64,000 bases of DNA from Malus domestica (lineage: Eukaryota; Streptophyta; Magnoliopsida; Rosales; Rosaceae). The notes below the pieces were generated by a model that saw nothing but the letters and a program-made list of their open reading frames with translations, made no database searches and was not told where the DNA came from. This document shows, piece by piece, positions 11,381 to 23,700 of the stretch. Each line of letters opens with the position of its first letter. The first letter of the stretch is position 1. The stretch is taken from assembly GCF_042453785.1 (NCBI RefSeq), contig NC_091669.1:11234501-11298500 (forward strand). The letters run 5' to 3'. The translations under genes were made by a program, and so were the position numbers.

Positions 11381-13420
11381 CGCACAAAATAACACATTAT
11401 TTCTGGAACTATTTTAAAATAACCCACACTATTTCTGGAACTATAGCAAAATAATACACACTATTTCTGAAACTGAACCAAAATAATTGAAATGTTATTT
11501 CTCTACTCACTATTTTAAGAAATAGTCAATTTTCAGTTTTAAGAAATAATCAGTTTTTATTTTAAGAAATAGTGATAATATTCGTGTTCAGTTTAATAAA
11601 TAGTCATTGTTCAGTTTAAGAAATAGTGATAGTATCAATGTTCAGTTTAAGAAATAGTGATAGTGTCAGTGTTCATTTTAAGAAATAGGGATAGTATCGG
11701 CGTTCAGATTAAGAAATAGTTAGTGTTTAGTTTAAGAAATAGTCATCATTCAATTTAAGAAATAGTCAATGTTCAATTTAAGAAATAGTGATAGCATCGG
11801 TGTTCAGTTTAAGAAATAGTGATGGTATTCGTGTTCAATTTAATAAATAGTCAGTGTTCAATTTAAGAAATAGTGATAGTATCAGTATTCATTTTAAGAA
11901 ATAGTAATAGTATTAGTGTTCAGTTTAAGAAATTGTGATATTATAAGTGTTATGTTTAAGAAATAGTGATAGTATTAGCGTTCAAATTAAGAAATAGTCA
12001 GCATTCAGTTTAAGAAATAGTCAATATTCAGTTTAAGAAATAGTGATAGCATCGGTGTTCAGTTTAAGAAATAGTGATAGTATGCGTGTTCAGTTTAATA
12101 AATAGTTAGTGTCCAATTTAAGAAATAGTGATAATATCAATGTTCAATTTAAGAAATAGTGATAATATCAACGTTCAGTTTAAGAAATTGGTAGTGTTCA
12201 GTTTAAAAAATAGTCAGTGTTCAGTTTAAGAAATAGTGATAATATCAACGTTCAGTTTAAGAAATTGGTAGTGTTCAGTTTAAAAAATAGTCAGTGTTCA
12301 GTTTAAGAAATAGTGATAGTATTCGTGTTCAGTTTAATAAATAGTCAGTGTCCAATTTAAGAAATAGTGATAGTATCAATGTTCGGTTTAAGAAATAGTG
12401 ATAATATCAGCGTTTAGTTTAAGAAATTGGTAGTGTTCAGTTTAAGAAATAGTCAGTGTTCAGTTTAAAAAATAGTGATAATATCAGCGTTCAGTTTAAG
12501 AAATAGTCAGTGTTCAGTTTAAGAAATAGTCAGTGTTCAGTTTAATAAATAATAATAGTATTAGTGTTCTGTTTAAGAAATAGTGATAATATTAGTGTTC
12601 AGTTTAAAAAATAGTGATAATATCCGTGTTCAGTTTGAGAAATAGTGATAGTATCAATGTTCAGTTTAAAAAATAGTAATAGTACTATTTGTGTTCAGTT
12701 TGTCATGCTACTTTGAACTTTAGATTGAAACATGACTTTTCAAAGATGTCATGTTTGTCCTGAATCCAACAGAGGATGGGAAAAATGAGAGTATGGAAAT
12801 CATTTCCAAATTTATAATCATTTGTAACAGCTCGTTTGTACAAAGTATAAGCCAATTTTGGTGCCCTACCTTGAGTTATAGTCGAAGCAAAATTACATAC
12901 TATTTCTAAAATTGAACCAAAATAACTCAAACTATTTCTGAAAATAAGCCAAAATAACACACACTATTTCTGGAACCACACCAAAATAATCAACACTATT
13001 TCTAAAACTTAACCAAAATAGTTCACATTATTTCTGAAATTGAACTAGAATAACTCACACTATTTCTGAAATTACACCAAAATAATCCACATTATTTCTG
13101 AAACGAACCAAAATAATCCACACTATTTCTTATACTTAACCAAAATAATCTACACTATTTTTGGAAGTAAACCAAAATAATTCATACTATTTCTGAATGT
13201 GAATAAAATAAACATTATTTCTAGAAATACAGCAAAATAACCCACACTATTTAAGAAATAGTCAGTGTTTAATTTAAGAAATAGTGATGATACCCGTATT
13301 CAGTTCTAGAAAAAATCATTGTTCAGTTCTAAAAATAATCACTGTTTAGTTTAAGAAATAGTGATAGTACCCATGTCTAATTCTAGAGTTAATATTCAAT
13401 TATAGAAATAATGTGAATGG
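11381..13420. repeat. Minisatellite with strand-switching blocks
   Basis: The core word is TTTAAGAAATAGT. In 11500-12690 it recurs dozens of times in plus orientation, in units of about 31 bases (GTTCAGTTTAAGAAATAGTG plus ATAGTATCA) alternating with shorter units of about 21. In 11390-11490 and 12890-13250 the same word appears inverted (ACTATTTCTGAAA, spaced by ACCAAAATAA). From 13245 it flips again. Long-range hairpins between blocks are therefore possible. No coding potential. Confidence 0.93.
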
Positions 13421-14646
13421 GAGGCCAAGGAACCTTGAAACCATGTCAAGATTTGCGGAGTTGACCATGACACATAGGGGAAAAGTGAAAGCTATTGTCA
13501 CATATGTCATTGTAAGTTGTAGAGCTTAATCTAGTGTTAGAAAGTTGTGTACAATGGAGATAATATGTACAGAATTTCCGAAACAAGCAGACTAGACTGG
13601 CTTTTGGTTAAAAATTTAAAAGAGGAAAGCATTGCTCCAATAGCTTTTGAGGCGATGCAATGCTTTTGGGTAAAAATATGGTGTATGTAAAAGTTTTCCA
13701 ATTTTCAAATAAGAAATGGTTGCTTGCAACCATGATAGTTTTTTGTGTTTGAAATGACCTAGTTGTTGCAAATTGCAGGAAGTACCTGCACTTCATAATT
13801 ATTTTGCATAAAAATTGTGTTGATGCCATTTCATTTGCTATGTTTTTTTTGCTACATTTGAGTTTGTAAATTGTCTCTGGAAGACATCATTGAAATTAGT
13901 CATTTGAATACGTTTAAGCTGTTAAGTTTTATGAATTTTTTTTTAAGGTCAAAGGTGAATAAATATTTGGAATAAAAAACGTAGCAATTGTTAGAGTTAA
14001 TGTAGAAACATAGAGAATAATCCGAATAATGACTTTGAGGTACGATTTGAATCGTTTCCTTAAAGTGTTATTTACCCCCACTCGAATGAGTTTGCTAAAG
14101 GGTTCTTGGCAACCACTTCCAGGATACAACAAAGTATGGAATATTCGATTAGCAAAATCGAATTATATTCCTTTAGAAATAACTACAAAGAAATTGTATG
14201 AATGTGATGGAGAGACAAGAGAGAGCAAAGAAATTGTGTAGATAACAAATTTCTGAAATTAATGAATTCTCTTCTACTAATGTTACCAATATATATAGAG
14301 AGAATTGCACTCGTTAAACACATCCTTTGATTTGAGTATGTCTTTTCACCATGGGATACAACACATTACAACAGTATGTCCAATGGACATATCTAATACA
14401 AAACACCAATTACCCAAAGGTCACATATGTTGTAAAACATTCAGCAACCATTTGGTATCTCTATTAGCAAAAAGCTGCAATGCTTTTCGAAAAGATATAA
14501 TTGTTGGGTTAATGATCCAACTTCCCGTCAAACATCCTTATATATATATATAAATAATATATTATTATATATATATTTTAAAATATTCAACAACAGTTTT
14601 TATTCCTAAAGAATGTTAAACACGACCTGTAAATAAAAAAAAGTTA
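13421..14646. other. Intergenic sequence, no gene identified
   Basis: Two small open stretches (13608-13829 minus; 14029-14241 plus, containing LLKGSWQPLPGYNKVWNIR) match nothing I know. A microsatellite-like TATATA run lies at 14538-14575. Confidence 0.35.
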
Positions 14647-15766
14647 GGGCAAAAGACTGTTTACTACCCTCATGTTTCGTGGTTTTCAACATTTAGTACA
14701 TCAAATTTTTTTCGTCCCAGAGTCATACCTAAAGTGTAAATTTTGGGACAGTCTCATACATCCGTTAGTCAAACTGTTAAGTCTGCCGTTAACTGTGACG
14801 TGGCGCCCATGTGGCCAATGACTGGGCGCCACGTGTCATCCACGTGGAAATTTAAAAAAAAATTATAAAATAATATATATATTATAAAATAAAAAAATTT
14901 AAAAAAAAAAAAACTGAATTTGGGCAGATTCAGAAGAAGAAGAAGAAGGAGAAGGAAGAAGGAGGAAGAAGAAGGAAGAAGAAGAAGAAGAAGAAGGAGA
15001 AAGAAGGAGGAAGAAGAAGGGGGAAGAAGAAAAAAAAAGGAAAAAAACTGGGTAGATTCGAAGAAGAAGAAGAAGGAGAAGGAGAAGGAAGAAGGAGGAA
15101 GAAGAAAAAAAAAAACCGGGCAGATTCGAAGAAAAAGAAGAAGAAGGAGAAAGAAGAAGGAGGAAAAAGAATGAGGAAGAAGGAGGAAGAAAGAGGAAGA
15201 AGAAAAAAAAAAACTGGGCAGATTTGAAGAAGAAGAAGAAGAAGAAGGAGAAGGAAGAAGGAGGAAGAAGAAGGAAGAAGAAGAAAGAGGAAGAAGAAGA
15301 AGGAGGAAGAAGAAAAAAAAATGGGCAGATTCGGAAGAAGGAAGAAGAAGAAGGAGAAGGAAGGAGGAAGAAGAAAGAAAGAGAAAAAGAAAAAGAAAAA
15401 AAAAACGAATCTGCTACCCAAATTCAGAGGAAGAAGAAGGAAGAAGAAGAAGAAGAAGAAGAAGGAAAAGGAAGGAGGAAGAAGAAAAAAAAAATACGTT
15501 TTTTTTTATTTAAATTTATTTATTTATTATTTTATAATATATGTATATATATATTTTTTAAATTTCCACGTGGATGACACGTGGCACCCAGTCATTGTCC
15601 ACATGGGCGCCACATCACAGTTAACGGCAGACTTAACAGTTTGACTAACAGATATATGAGACTGTCCCAAAATTTACACTTTAGGTATGACTCTGGAACG
15701 AAAAAAACTTGATGTACTAAATATTGAAAATCACGAAACATAAGGGTAGTAAACAGTTTTTTGCCC
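14647..15766. mobile_element. Mutator-like non-autonomous element with long inverted repeats
   Basis: The termini are inverted: left GGGCAAAAGACTGTTTACTA, right (reversed) GGGCAAAAAACTGTTTACTA. The match runs about 240 bases on each side (to about 14890 and from about 15525), including ACGTGTCATCCACGTGGAAA. The flanks are an exact 9-bp direct repeat AAAAAGTTA at 14638-14646 and 15767-15775. A 9-bp target duplication and long inverted repeats are the marks of the Mutator superfamily. The core (14915-15490) is almost all purine, with tandem blocks each opening with a GGGCAGATTC-like string. No transposase is encoded. Confidence 0.93.
14915..15490 (+). repeat. Purine tract, (GAA/GAG/GGA)n, with a recurring GGGCAGATTC spacer
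   Basis: About 575 bases are nearly free of pyrimidines on the plus strand apart from short spacers (14920, 15045, 15118, 15215, 15324) that repeat C/TGGGCAGATTCGAAGAAG or close variants. Near 15405-15425 the spacer appears inverted (GAATCTGCTACCCAAATTCAG). The long open frames here encode only Lys/Arg/Glu or Phe/Ser/Leu runs and are not genes. Confidence 0.9.
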
Positions 15767-15775
15767 AAAAAGTTA

Positions 15776-17452
15776 ATTGCAGAGCTATGGTAGTTATGAT
15801 TTAGTGAATGGTTATTTTGTTCTAGATGGCAACCCACTTTTGTTACTCAAGAATAGCTATGGCAGTTAATTGCAAAGCTATGGCAGTTTTGGTCTAGGGA
15901 AAAAAAAAGTTGAAAATAAATTAGTTTTTGTTTTATTTGACTTTTTGGGCTTGATGGCAATTTCGTAAATAATATGAAGTTGTATTAACAGATTTTGGCT
16001 AACATCTGTTAGGGGCAAAGTTGGAAGAAAAATTTGATGTTGCATGCCGTGATTTTTTTTTTTACCTGTTGTATGTTACTTGTGTCATTTTCATTAAATA
16101 TCAAGCAATTTTCATTAAATAAAAGTTGTTAATGAATTTTGGTTAAGAAAAAGTTGGCCCAAGCCCTTTCCATTAAAGCTCTCTTAAAATAATTGAAATA
16201 TCTTTTACTGGACGTAGTGGTTTGGGGTTGATGACGTGGCTTTGCTTTTTGGTTGATAGACAAGGATCTTCTTCAGATCCTCTTTGTAAGGATCGAAGAT
16301 CAATTAATTGTGTTCATTTATCATACATCACGCAATCAGCTTTTATTATGTATTATTTATATTTAATTTAAATTTTAAAATAATTTTTAACCTTACGATA
16401 TACAATGAACGAAACGATTAATTGATTATATGAATCTCTACAAAGAGGATCTTATTCCTTTGTTGCTGAAGTGGTTGAGTTGTTTTGCTTGATTTGATTG
16501 TCGGTTGGTCCATAGAAAGAAGAGGATTTTGGCCAGAATGCAAGGGATGACTCTTTGTAGAAGATATTCTCCTTTCTTAATTCAACTAGAGAATAATTAT
16601 AAGGAGTATGAAATTTTTCTGGATAAGGAGAACTTGTTTTGGAAACATAAGTCCTTGGTTACTACATGGAGGGTCCCCACAAGTCTATATATTCTTTGAT
16701 TTCGTTCCCCACCCCCCCCCCCCCCGGTAAGATCAATATCACAACAAATGAGGTCTGCAAGTTTCACATCTAAATAATACCCGATCTGATAGTTTACTAT
16801 ATAGATAGAATGTCACTTCCTTCCCCTTCCTCTTCCCTGCTTGCTCTGTTTTCATTCAGAACCTAGCTTTACCACTGTTTCTCACGATGGCTTTGGCTTA
16901 GGTGGTTCAGATATCGGAGAAAGGTCAGACACAAGAAAGGGTTTTCGTCGACCTTAACCAGATTGAAACGTTTACAATTATACCAAATTGAAACGTTTAC
17001 AATTATTATAACTTTTAGAGGATCCTTTGTTGATAACCGTAGAATCAAAATCCAATGGCTCGTGTTATTGAGTTAGGCGGTTAGGCGGATCCCGAGGCTT
17101 TGCCTCGGAGAGGATCCAATTCCGATTTGGACTTCAATCAGCAGTACATGGATATTTTTCTAGGTCAGGGATATGCACAGGAGCGAAAAAGTTTTTTTAA
17201 CGAGTGAACGGATTTAACTAGTTAATCTCAATCATACGCCGTCCAGATCTACATCAACAATATCACACACTGTGACTTACTGTAATAACACAAAAAACTA
17301 GGAAGAAATAAACACAAATGATCAAAGATATTGATGAACTATGAATGGCTAAAATTATCAAAGATAAAAACAAATAAACAAAGTATAAACAAATAAATAA
17401 AAAGGGTAGCCGGATAGCTAAAATTATTATACAAGGATGAGAAACTGGACAA
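15776..17452. other. Intergenic sequence with small repeats
   Basis: GCTATGG(C/T)AGTT recurs at about 15783 and 15855-15885. GAGGATC-containing, partly inverted blocks lie at 16261-16310 and 16436-16452, possibly a decayed MITE. A run of about 17 C lies near 16709-16725. TTGAAACGTTTACAATTAT is duplicated in tandem at 16963-17005. At 17237-17270 a 33-base copy of the CYSTM C-terminal coding end sits downstream of that gene. No gene found. Confidence 0.4.
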
Positions 17453-18028
17453 TCAGACACCGTCCAAATCTACGTCAACAATATCACATCTTAAAAAACA
17501 TGCATCCAGCATGCAACAGCAACAGAGGGCAGCACAGCAGCGCTTCCAGAAGCCATCATCCTTCGATTTGGTTTCTACCGGAACCGCCTTTTGGGGTACA
17601 TCTCTTGTTGGGTAGCCGGCTGATGGCGGAGCTTTCACGTTACAGGGACCATGAGCGGCGCATCCTGCTGCACATCAATTAAACAAGGTCACTCAGTGTA
17701 ATTAACAATCAATTTTGCCTAGAATTCAGATAAAAACTAATTAAAGAGAGAAAAATGATCAGCTAGTATTTTTGACTTAACAAATGTCGTTCATGAGAAG
17801 AGTGGGAACTCGAGAAAAAACTTAAAGAAAAGTTGAACATGCAACTTAAAAAATTTGAGGAATCAAGAAACTGAAATCTTTGATTGACGGAAACTAAACA
17901 TTCTCCCATAGTATATTCAAATTAAATTCAAGAAAATATATATACATGAAGATCTGGATATTTAAGGGAAGAAAGTAAGAAAATACGAGTGAGGGTGGAG
18001 TTACAGTACCTGCTGAATTAGTAGGCAT
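17453..18028 (-). CDS. CYSTM (cysteine-rich transmembrane module) protein, two exons
   Basis: Exon 1 is 18010-18028 (MPTNSA, then a split codon), exon 2 17453-17667; GT at 18008-18009 and AG at 17668-17669 join them in frame for 77 residues. The protein shows PPSAGYPTRD, then VPVETKSKDDGFWKRC and the cysteine-rich module CCAALCCCCMLDACF (about residues 48-62). This layout matches plant CYSTM proteins of the AT2G32190 type, small tail-anchored stress-response proteins of the plasma membrane. Those normally stop right after DACF; here 13 more residues (LRCDIVDVDLDGV) follow, because a run of six T carries the frame past a TAA. The minus strand has CTATAAATA about 115 bases before the ATG. Without transcript data, expression is unproven. 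Confidence 0.8.
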
Positions 18029-18143
18029 CTTTGAACACACGCGAAGATCTGGGGAAGATTTTTAGGTTATGGGGTTTAGAACTTCAGACAACCAAAGTAC
18101 TTGGAAGGCTTTGAGTTGTTAGTTTAGAAGACGGTTTTCATGA

Positions 18144-18152
18144 ATATTTATA
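18144..18152 (-). promoter_or_regulatory. TATA box of the CYSTM gene
   Basis: The minus strand reads CTATAAATA, about 115 bases before the ATG. The palindromic element 18159-18952 begins only about six bases upstream of it, so all older promoter sequence has been moved about 0.8 kb away. Confidence 0.6.
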
Positions 18153-18158
18153 GGCAAT

Positions 18159-18952
18159 GTTCTAAAAATCGGCCTAGGCGGCCGCCTAGGCGCTAGACGT
18201 GGGTGTGATCCGAATCGTTAAGAAAAATCGGGCAGCTGTTAGGACGGTCTAGGCGGAGTGAAATCGTTTCCTGGGAAGAAATTGCAAACAGATACCCAGA
18301 ACTTTCTCGCCGCTTCGACTCCCTCTCTCTGTGCACCACAATTTTCTTACCTGTCGCAACTCCCTCTCTCTAAAATCCATTGAAGAAGAGGAACTTACAG
18401 CCCAAAACATAAGAAGAGGAAACAAAACAACAAAAAGGGAGAACTTACAGAGGAAAACGGAAAAATAAAGAAGAAGAAGAGGAAACGAAGACGATGAGGA
18501 AAAGGAGAAAGACTTAAAAAGAAAAAAAAGCTACCGTTTTTAAGGTGTCATATTGGTCTCCTTGGTTGATGTGAGGCATGGGGACTAGGGATGGAGGGGA
18601 GGTCACACCACACACGTGATGCTGAAAGGGGAAGCATGCATGCACCCAACCCACGATTTTCACTTTTAATTTAAAAAAATTAGATATAACTATTCAAAAT
18701 ATCTTAAGTTATATGGCTTAAGGTATTTTTAAATTTTAGACTTGTTGGATATTTTTTTTACATTTTATAATTTTTTTATTATTTAATTTATAAATTTCAT
18801 ATAAGTATAATTTGTTTGTAAGTGTCAATATGCATTTATTTACAAGATATACAAGAAATTTATCTAAATCCGCCTAGACCGCCTAGGCGCCCGCCTAGAT
18901 CCCACCTAGGCGCTAGCCCGCCGTTCGACTAGCGCTTAGCATTTTTTAGAAC
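18159..18952. mobile_element. Non-autonomous element with GC-rich inverted ends
   Basis: Left end GTTCTAAAAATCGGCCTAGG; right end, reversed, GTTCTAAAAAATGCTAAGCG followed by several CGCCTAGG/GGCGGTCTAGGCGG words. The subterminal regions share repeated CCTAGGCG motifs in both orientations. The middle includes leader-like pyrimidine sequence (about 18300-18375) and A-rich sequence. I saw no clear target duplication, so the superfamily is open. Confidence 0.75.
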
Positions 18953-20653
18953 CTTGGTTGAAATTGATATCTGAACTAATTTTTTGGTACATTAACTCTT
19001 TGAATTATTTGAAATTAGCCAATTAATCTTTTACCGTCTGATTCGATGAAATTTTATTCACTTTGTTGTAAAATTAATACTAGCACATGGTTAGCACATA
19101 ATTCTCTATTAAGTAAAATCGTGCTAACATTAACTCAGAAAATAAAGCACAATTTAGTAGCTTAATTTATTCTTTCCTAACAAGGGGGAATCTCGAAGTT
19201 TATTTAGTGATAAAAAGTATGAATAATAACAACTCCATAGTTACTTTCACATACAACCTCAAATCCTATCATCGTAAAAAGAGAACGGTGTATTATGAGC
19301 TCAAAACGAATGTTGTGTCTTTTAAAAAATTTATTATATGTATGTAGAAAATTAACATTAAGATGAAAGAAACATAATTATATCGTCCAAATGTGTCTAA
19401 CTTGGCAACGGCCTGACTGTATAGGAGGGATATAAATAAAGTTAATGCTAAGGATGTCAAATTTGTAGATAAAATTTGAAAACTAAATAACGTGTCACCA
19501 ATAAGAAATAAACACGTTAATCAACACTTAAGTAACAATTCAATATCAACTTATATATCATTTAGTTCCTAAAATTTTATCTATAAGCTTAATCTCCCTA
19601 ACATTACCCTATAAATAATTCTGTTTGATGCATTAAAATGGGTCAATATAAAATCTAGACGAAATAGATATATATGGTAGATTTTTAAATGTCTCCTCTC
19701 ATCAATAATTAGTCTTTTACCAAGCTTCTGGTTAGATCTAAAATGAAAGGAAAATGAATGAAAATGGCTTAAAAACTTTGAGTTTTAATGATAAGGACAA
19801 AATAAAGGGTAAAGTGAATAGTACCAAGATTGACTTTTTCGTGTAAAAATGTGATTTTTCGTTAAAATGAATAGTATCATGTGCTTTTCGTTAAAGTTCC
19901 CTGTAAAATGTTCCAATGCAAGAGGAAAGGTAAGTGGCCTATATTACTCAAAGGTGGTGCCAGGTGCCCACGCAGGTGGACTTTATACTATTTCTATATT
20001 TTCCATACCACCAAATTTCAAAACGTCGTACATCACATATTTCTTTACTTATCATGCTGTATTAACCTTTTCAAGCTTACTGATGGAGGGGGATTTAGAT
20101 GTAGCGGATTGTGACTTCATTAATAATTAATGTAAGATTATGAGAAGACAATCTTATATTTTAAGATACATTAATAGTTTAAGAAATTACGATAGAGTGC
20201 AATTCAGTGAATCAGTGAAAACGATCTTATACTTTAAGATACATTAATTACATCTTCCAATAGCTTGTAGTGCAGTGAGTCGATTTCATGAAAGTCTTTT
20301 ATTTTATTCATGAGTTACTAGTTTTGAATCCCGTCTTCACCTTGTTCCGCAAACACGATTAGTCACACATAATCAGTACATAAAAGACTTGATTAAATGG
20401 AACAAAGATAAAATTGTACTTAGGGTCAAAGGCTGGAACGGTGGAGCTCGATCGAGACCCTTCATATATGCATGTGTGGACATAATTACACACGGACCAG
20501 CATATCAAATAGATGACTACTTCCTTCCAAGATCTTTTACGAATCAGCATATGATGACTTGACTATGGCAATTACCGCTTGAGAGATTATAATTATAATA
20601 TTCTTTGATTTCATTATTTAAATTTTGTGTGGACTGAAAAAAAATTATTGTTC
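18953..20653. other. Intergenic sequence upstream of the NAC gene
   Basis: No gene. 19740-19915 resembles a dispersed repeat I associate with Rosaceae genomes (GATAAGGACAAAATAAAGGG, AAGTGAATAGTACCAAGATT, TTTTCGTTAAAGTTCCC). Its class is not clear; a weaker partial copy lies near 8870-8960. A short overlapping open frame at 19867-20130 is inside the tail of this repeat. Confidence 0.4.
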
Positions 20654-20714
20654 TATATATAACTAGCTAAGCGAAGAGAAAAATAATAGAATTTAGAGAG
20701 AGAGAGAGAGAGAG
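20654..20714 (+). promoter_or_regulatory. TATA box and (GA)n leader of the NAC gene
   Basis: CTATATATAA at 20654-20663 lies about 52 bases before the ATG. A (GA)9-10 run fills 20695-20714, directly against the start codon. GA-rich leaders are common in plant regulatory genes and could bind GAGA factors (inference). Confidence 0.55.
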
Positions 20715-23700
20715 ATGGAGGTGACAAAGGCGGTGAGAAATTCATCAGAAAAGATTGAGGATGAAGAGGAAGTGATGCTTCCAGGGTTTAGATTTCATCC
20801 AACAGATGAGGAACTTGTTGGGTTTTATCTAAAGAGGAAGGTGGAGAAGAGAGCCATTCGTATGGAACTCATCAAACAGATTGATATCTACAAATATGAT
20901 CCTTGGGATCTCCCAAGTAAGACCCCTCAAGGCTCCAGATGTTTAGTTAATTATTTTGAGTTACTGATGGTGTGTATATATATATCTTGGCATCTTACTA
21001 TACTAATATTTTGAAAACTAATATCTATATACAACTAGTATATATAAGCGATACAGAAATTAATATAAGAACTACGTACTGAATGTTTAAAATTATAGGT
21101 CAGGTTAAATTCCGAAGTAAACTAGTGATGCGTTCTTCCAAGGTTAGTATGAGATTGAACTAGCTTAATTAGCTTATAGTAATTTGGAGAGTAAGATTTT
21201 TAAAACTGGTTATCATCCTTATGCAGAGAAATATTTATGTTGTGTGAGTCGCCTATAAAACATGACGTCAGATACTAATTAATACAAACACTTGGAGATT
21301 GCAATAAAATACTCAAAGATATATAAAAAATCTTAGTTATGATTAAGGAAACTTCTCAATCTAAAAATCTTAGTTATGATTAAGGAAACTTCTCGATCTT
21401 AGTTATGATTAAGGAAACTTCTCAATCAATGGAGTAGCAAAAAGAAGAATGTGAACCTAATTTCTCATTTTTCAAATGATGTGGCTATCCATATCAGATG
21501 TCACCTAAGGTGGTATAGAAATGTGGTATAAAAACATGATATGAATAGCTATACTCTTGAGCATATGATGGAAGAGTAATGCTATTCATACCATGTTTTT
21601 ATACCACATTTCTATACCACCTTAGGTGGCATCTGATGTGGACAACCACATCATATGAAAAATTTTCAAAAACCAAGGAAAGGAAGGAGAAAGACTCATT
21701 GTATACCACAATCATCATTTAATTAACTAGTTTTTCTTAATTATTAATTTATTAAATAATGAACTAAATTTAAAAATATGATTAATTCAAATTATGTGGC
21801 TATCCACATCAAATGCCACCTTAGATGATATAAAAATGTGGTAAAAAAAAACATGGTATAAATAACATTACTTTATGCTCAAAGCTATAAAAAGTTGTGC
21901 CCACTATTCATTAAGGAAACTAATCAATTCTAATTCTTCTTAGAATGTTAGGATTAATTAAAAGGAATAAATTTATTTCATGTACAGTCCTCTTTTAATC
22001 ATGTCAAAATGAAAAATCATTCACCTATGCCTACACACCCACACACAACACTAGTACTCAAGCGTCAAGCGTAAACATGCATTTCGTCCATTGACTTAAT
22101 GAATCTCTTTTTCCGGTAACAATGAACAAGCTAGCATCGTGGGGGACAATGAGTGCTACTTCTTTTGCAGAAGAGGAAGAAAATATAGGAACAGCATAAG
22201 ACCTAACAGAGTCACAAGTTCTGGATTTTGGAAAGCCACTGGGATTGACAAGCCTATATATTCAGTTAAAGATCCCCTCGAGTGCATTGGCCTCAAGAAA
22301 TCATTAGTCTACTACCGTGGGAGTGCTGGCAAAGGCACCAAAACTGATTGGATGATGAATGAGTTTCGCCTTCCTCCTAATGGCCAAGGGAAAAATGCCA
22401 AGTTCCTAAGGGCCAAAGTCGACGTTACACAAGAAGAAGCTGTAAGTTTCTTATAATTCTTATGCTTTTTAAAATTAATTGAGAATCCAATCTATGTGTT
22501 AATTTTCATGACATGTTGACAATAGTCGAGTTGGATTAAAGAATTTGGGGAGTCTAATAGCACTGTTATTATTAACCGTTTTTAGTATAATTACGTGAAG
22601 AGTAAATTGTAACAATGTCCCTCAACTTTAAACCAATTGGAGTAATGGTTCTTCAACTAAAAATTAATTACCATTGGTCCCTCAACTCATCAAAACGAGC
22701 AACTTTGGTCATTTTCATCAACTCTGTTAGAACTTCCGTCAACATGAGTCACATTTCATGCATGTTAGGCTAAATCAGGCGGCGAATATGGAAAATTAAA
22801 TAAGAAAAGTTGTATCAATAGTCTCTCAATTTTAACCCAACTAGAGAAATGATCACTCAACTTTAACACAATCGGAGCATTGGTCCCTGAACTTTAACCC
22901 AATTGTAGCAATAGTCCTTCCAAAATAACTCATTTTGACGGAATTGACGAAAATGGTCATAGCTAGACGTTTTGATGAGTTGAGGGACCAATAATAATGA
23001 ATTTTTAGTTGAGGGACTATTGCTCCAATTTGATTAAAGTTGAAGAACCATTTCTATAATTTACTTTTATGTGAAAGTTTAGAATTTTGTAAGCCAATTA
23101 CATAGAGCCACATGTACGGAGGTTGGGGGGAGATGACCACTTCCAGTCTGCATGTACATTCGCCCCTACATGTTGATGACTAGTGTAGTTAGAATTATTA
23201 TCCTATGAATGTAGGGAAAGAATAGTATTTGCAATACCCTTGGGGAAATCCCCCACTTGCAAATAATGCATCTTCACTGTAAAAAGTTCATAATCGGAAT
23301 CATTCGATCTCTTAGTCTTTATTTGAAAATGATCCCTGTACTAAAATCACTCTAATTGAATATTGTTCAATCTCTTAATCTTCATTTGATCATCATCCAA
23401 TCATTCGAATTTGGACATTGTTAGTCTGTCATACACCACATATGCGTTCATGCTATATAAATTAACTTATCAATATATTTTCTATATAAACACAAATTAC
23501 ATGTACCTTTTGTGAAGTGGAAGTCCAAATACAAACACCAATTATATATCATGACTCATGATAAGATAGTTGCTTACTGATTGTAAATATATGAAATTCC
23601 CACTTCAGTTGAGATTAAAAAAAATTGGCATATCAGTTGCTGCGCTCCCCTAGAAGTATACTGTCCTTCGGTTTTGATGTTCTACTATGCAATTTTGCAT

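Noticed and set aside
11381..13420. Regular repeats that could suggest a CRISPR array
   Set aside because: There are no unique spacers of constant length, unit length varies, orientation flips, and the DNA is from a plant nucleus.
14920..15577. Several long Lys/Arg/Glu-rich frames and an antisense Phe/Ser-rich frame
   Set aside because: They come from the purine repeat; any three-frame reading of (GAA/GAG)n is open. They lie in a transposon core.
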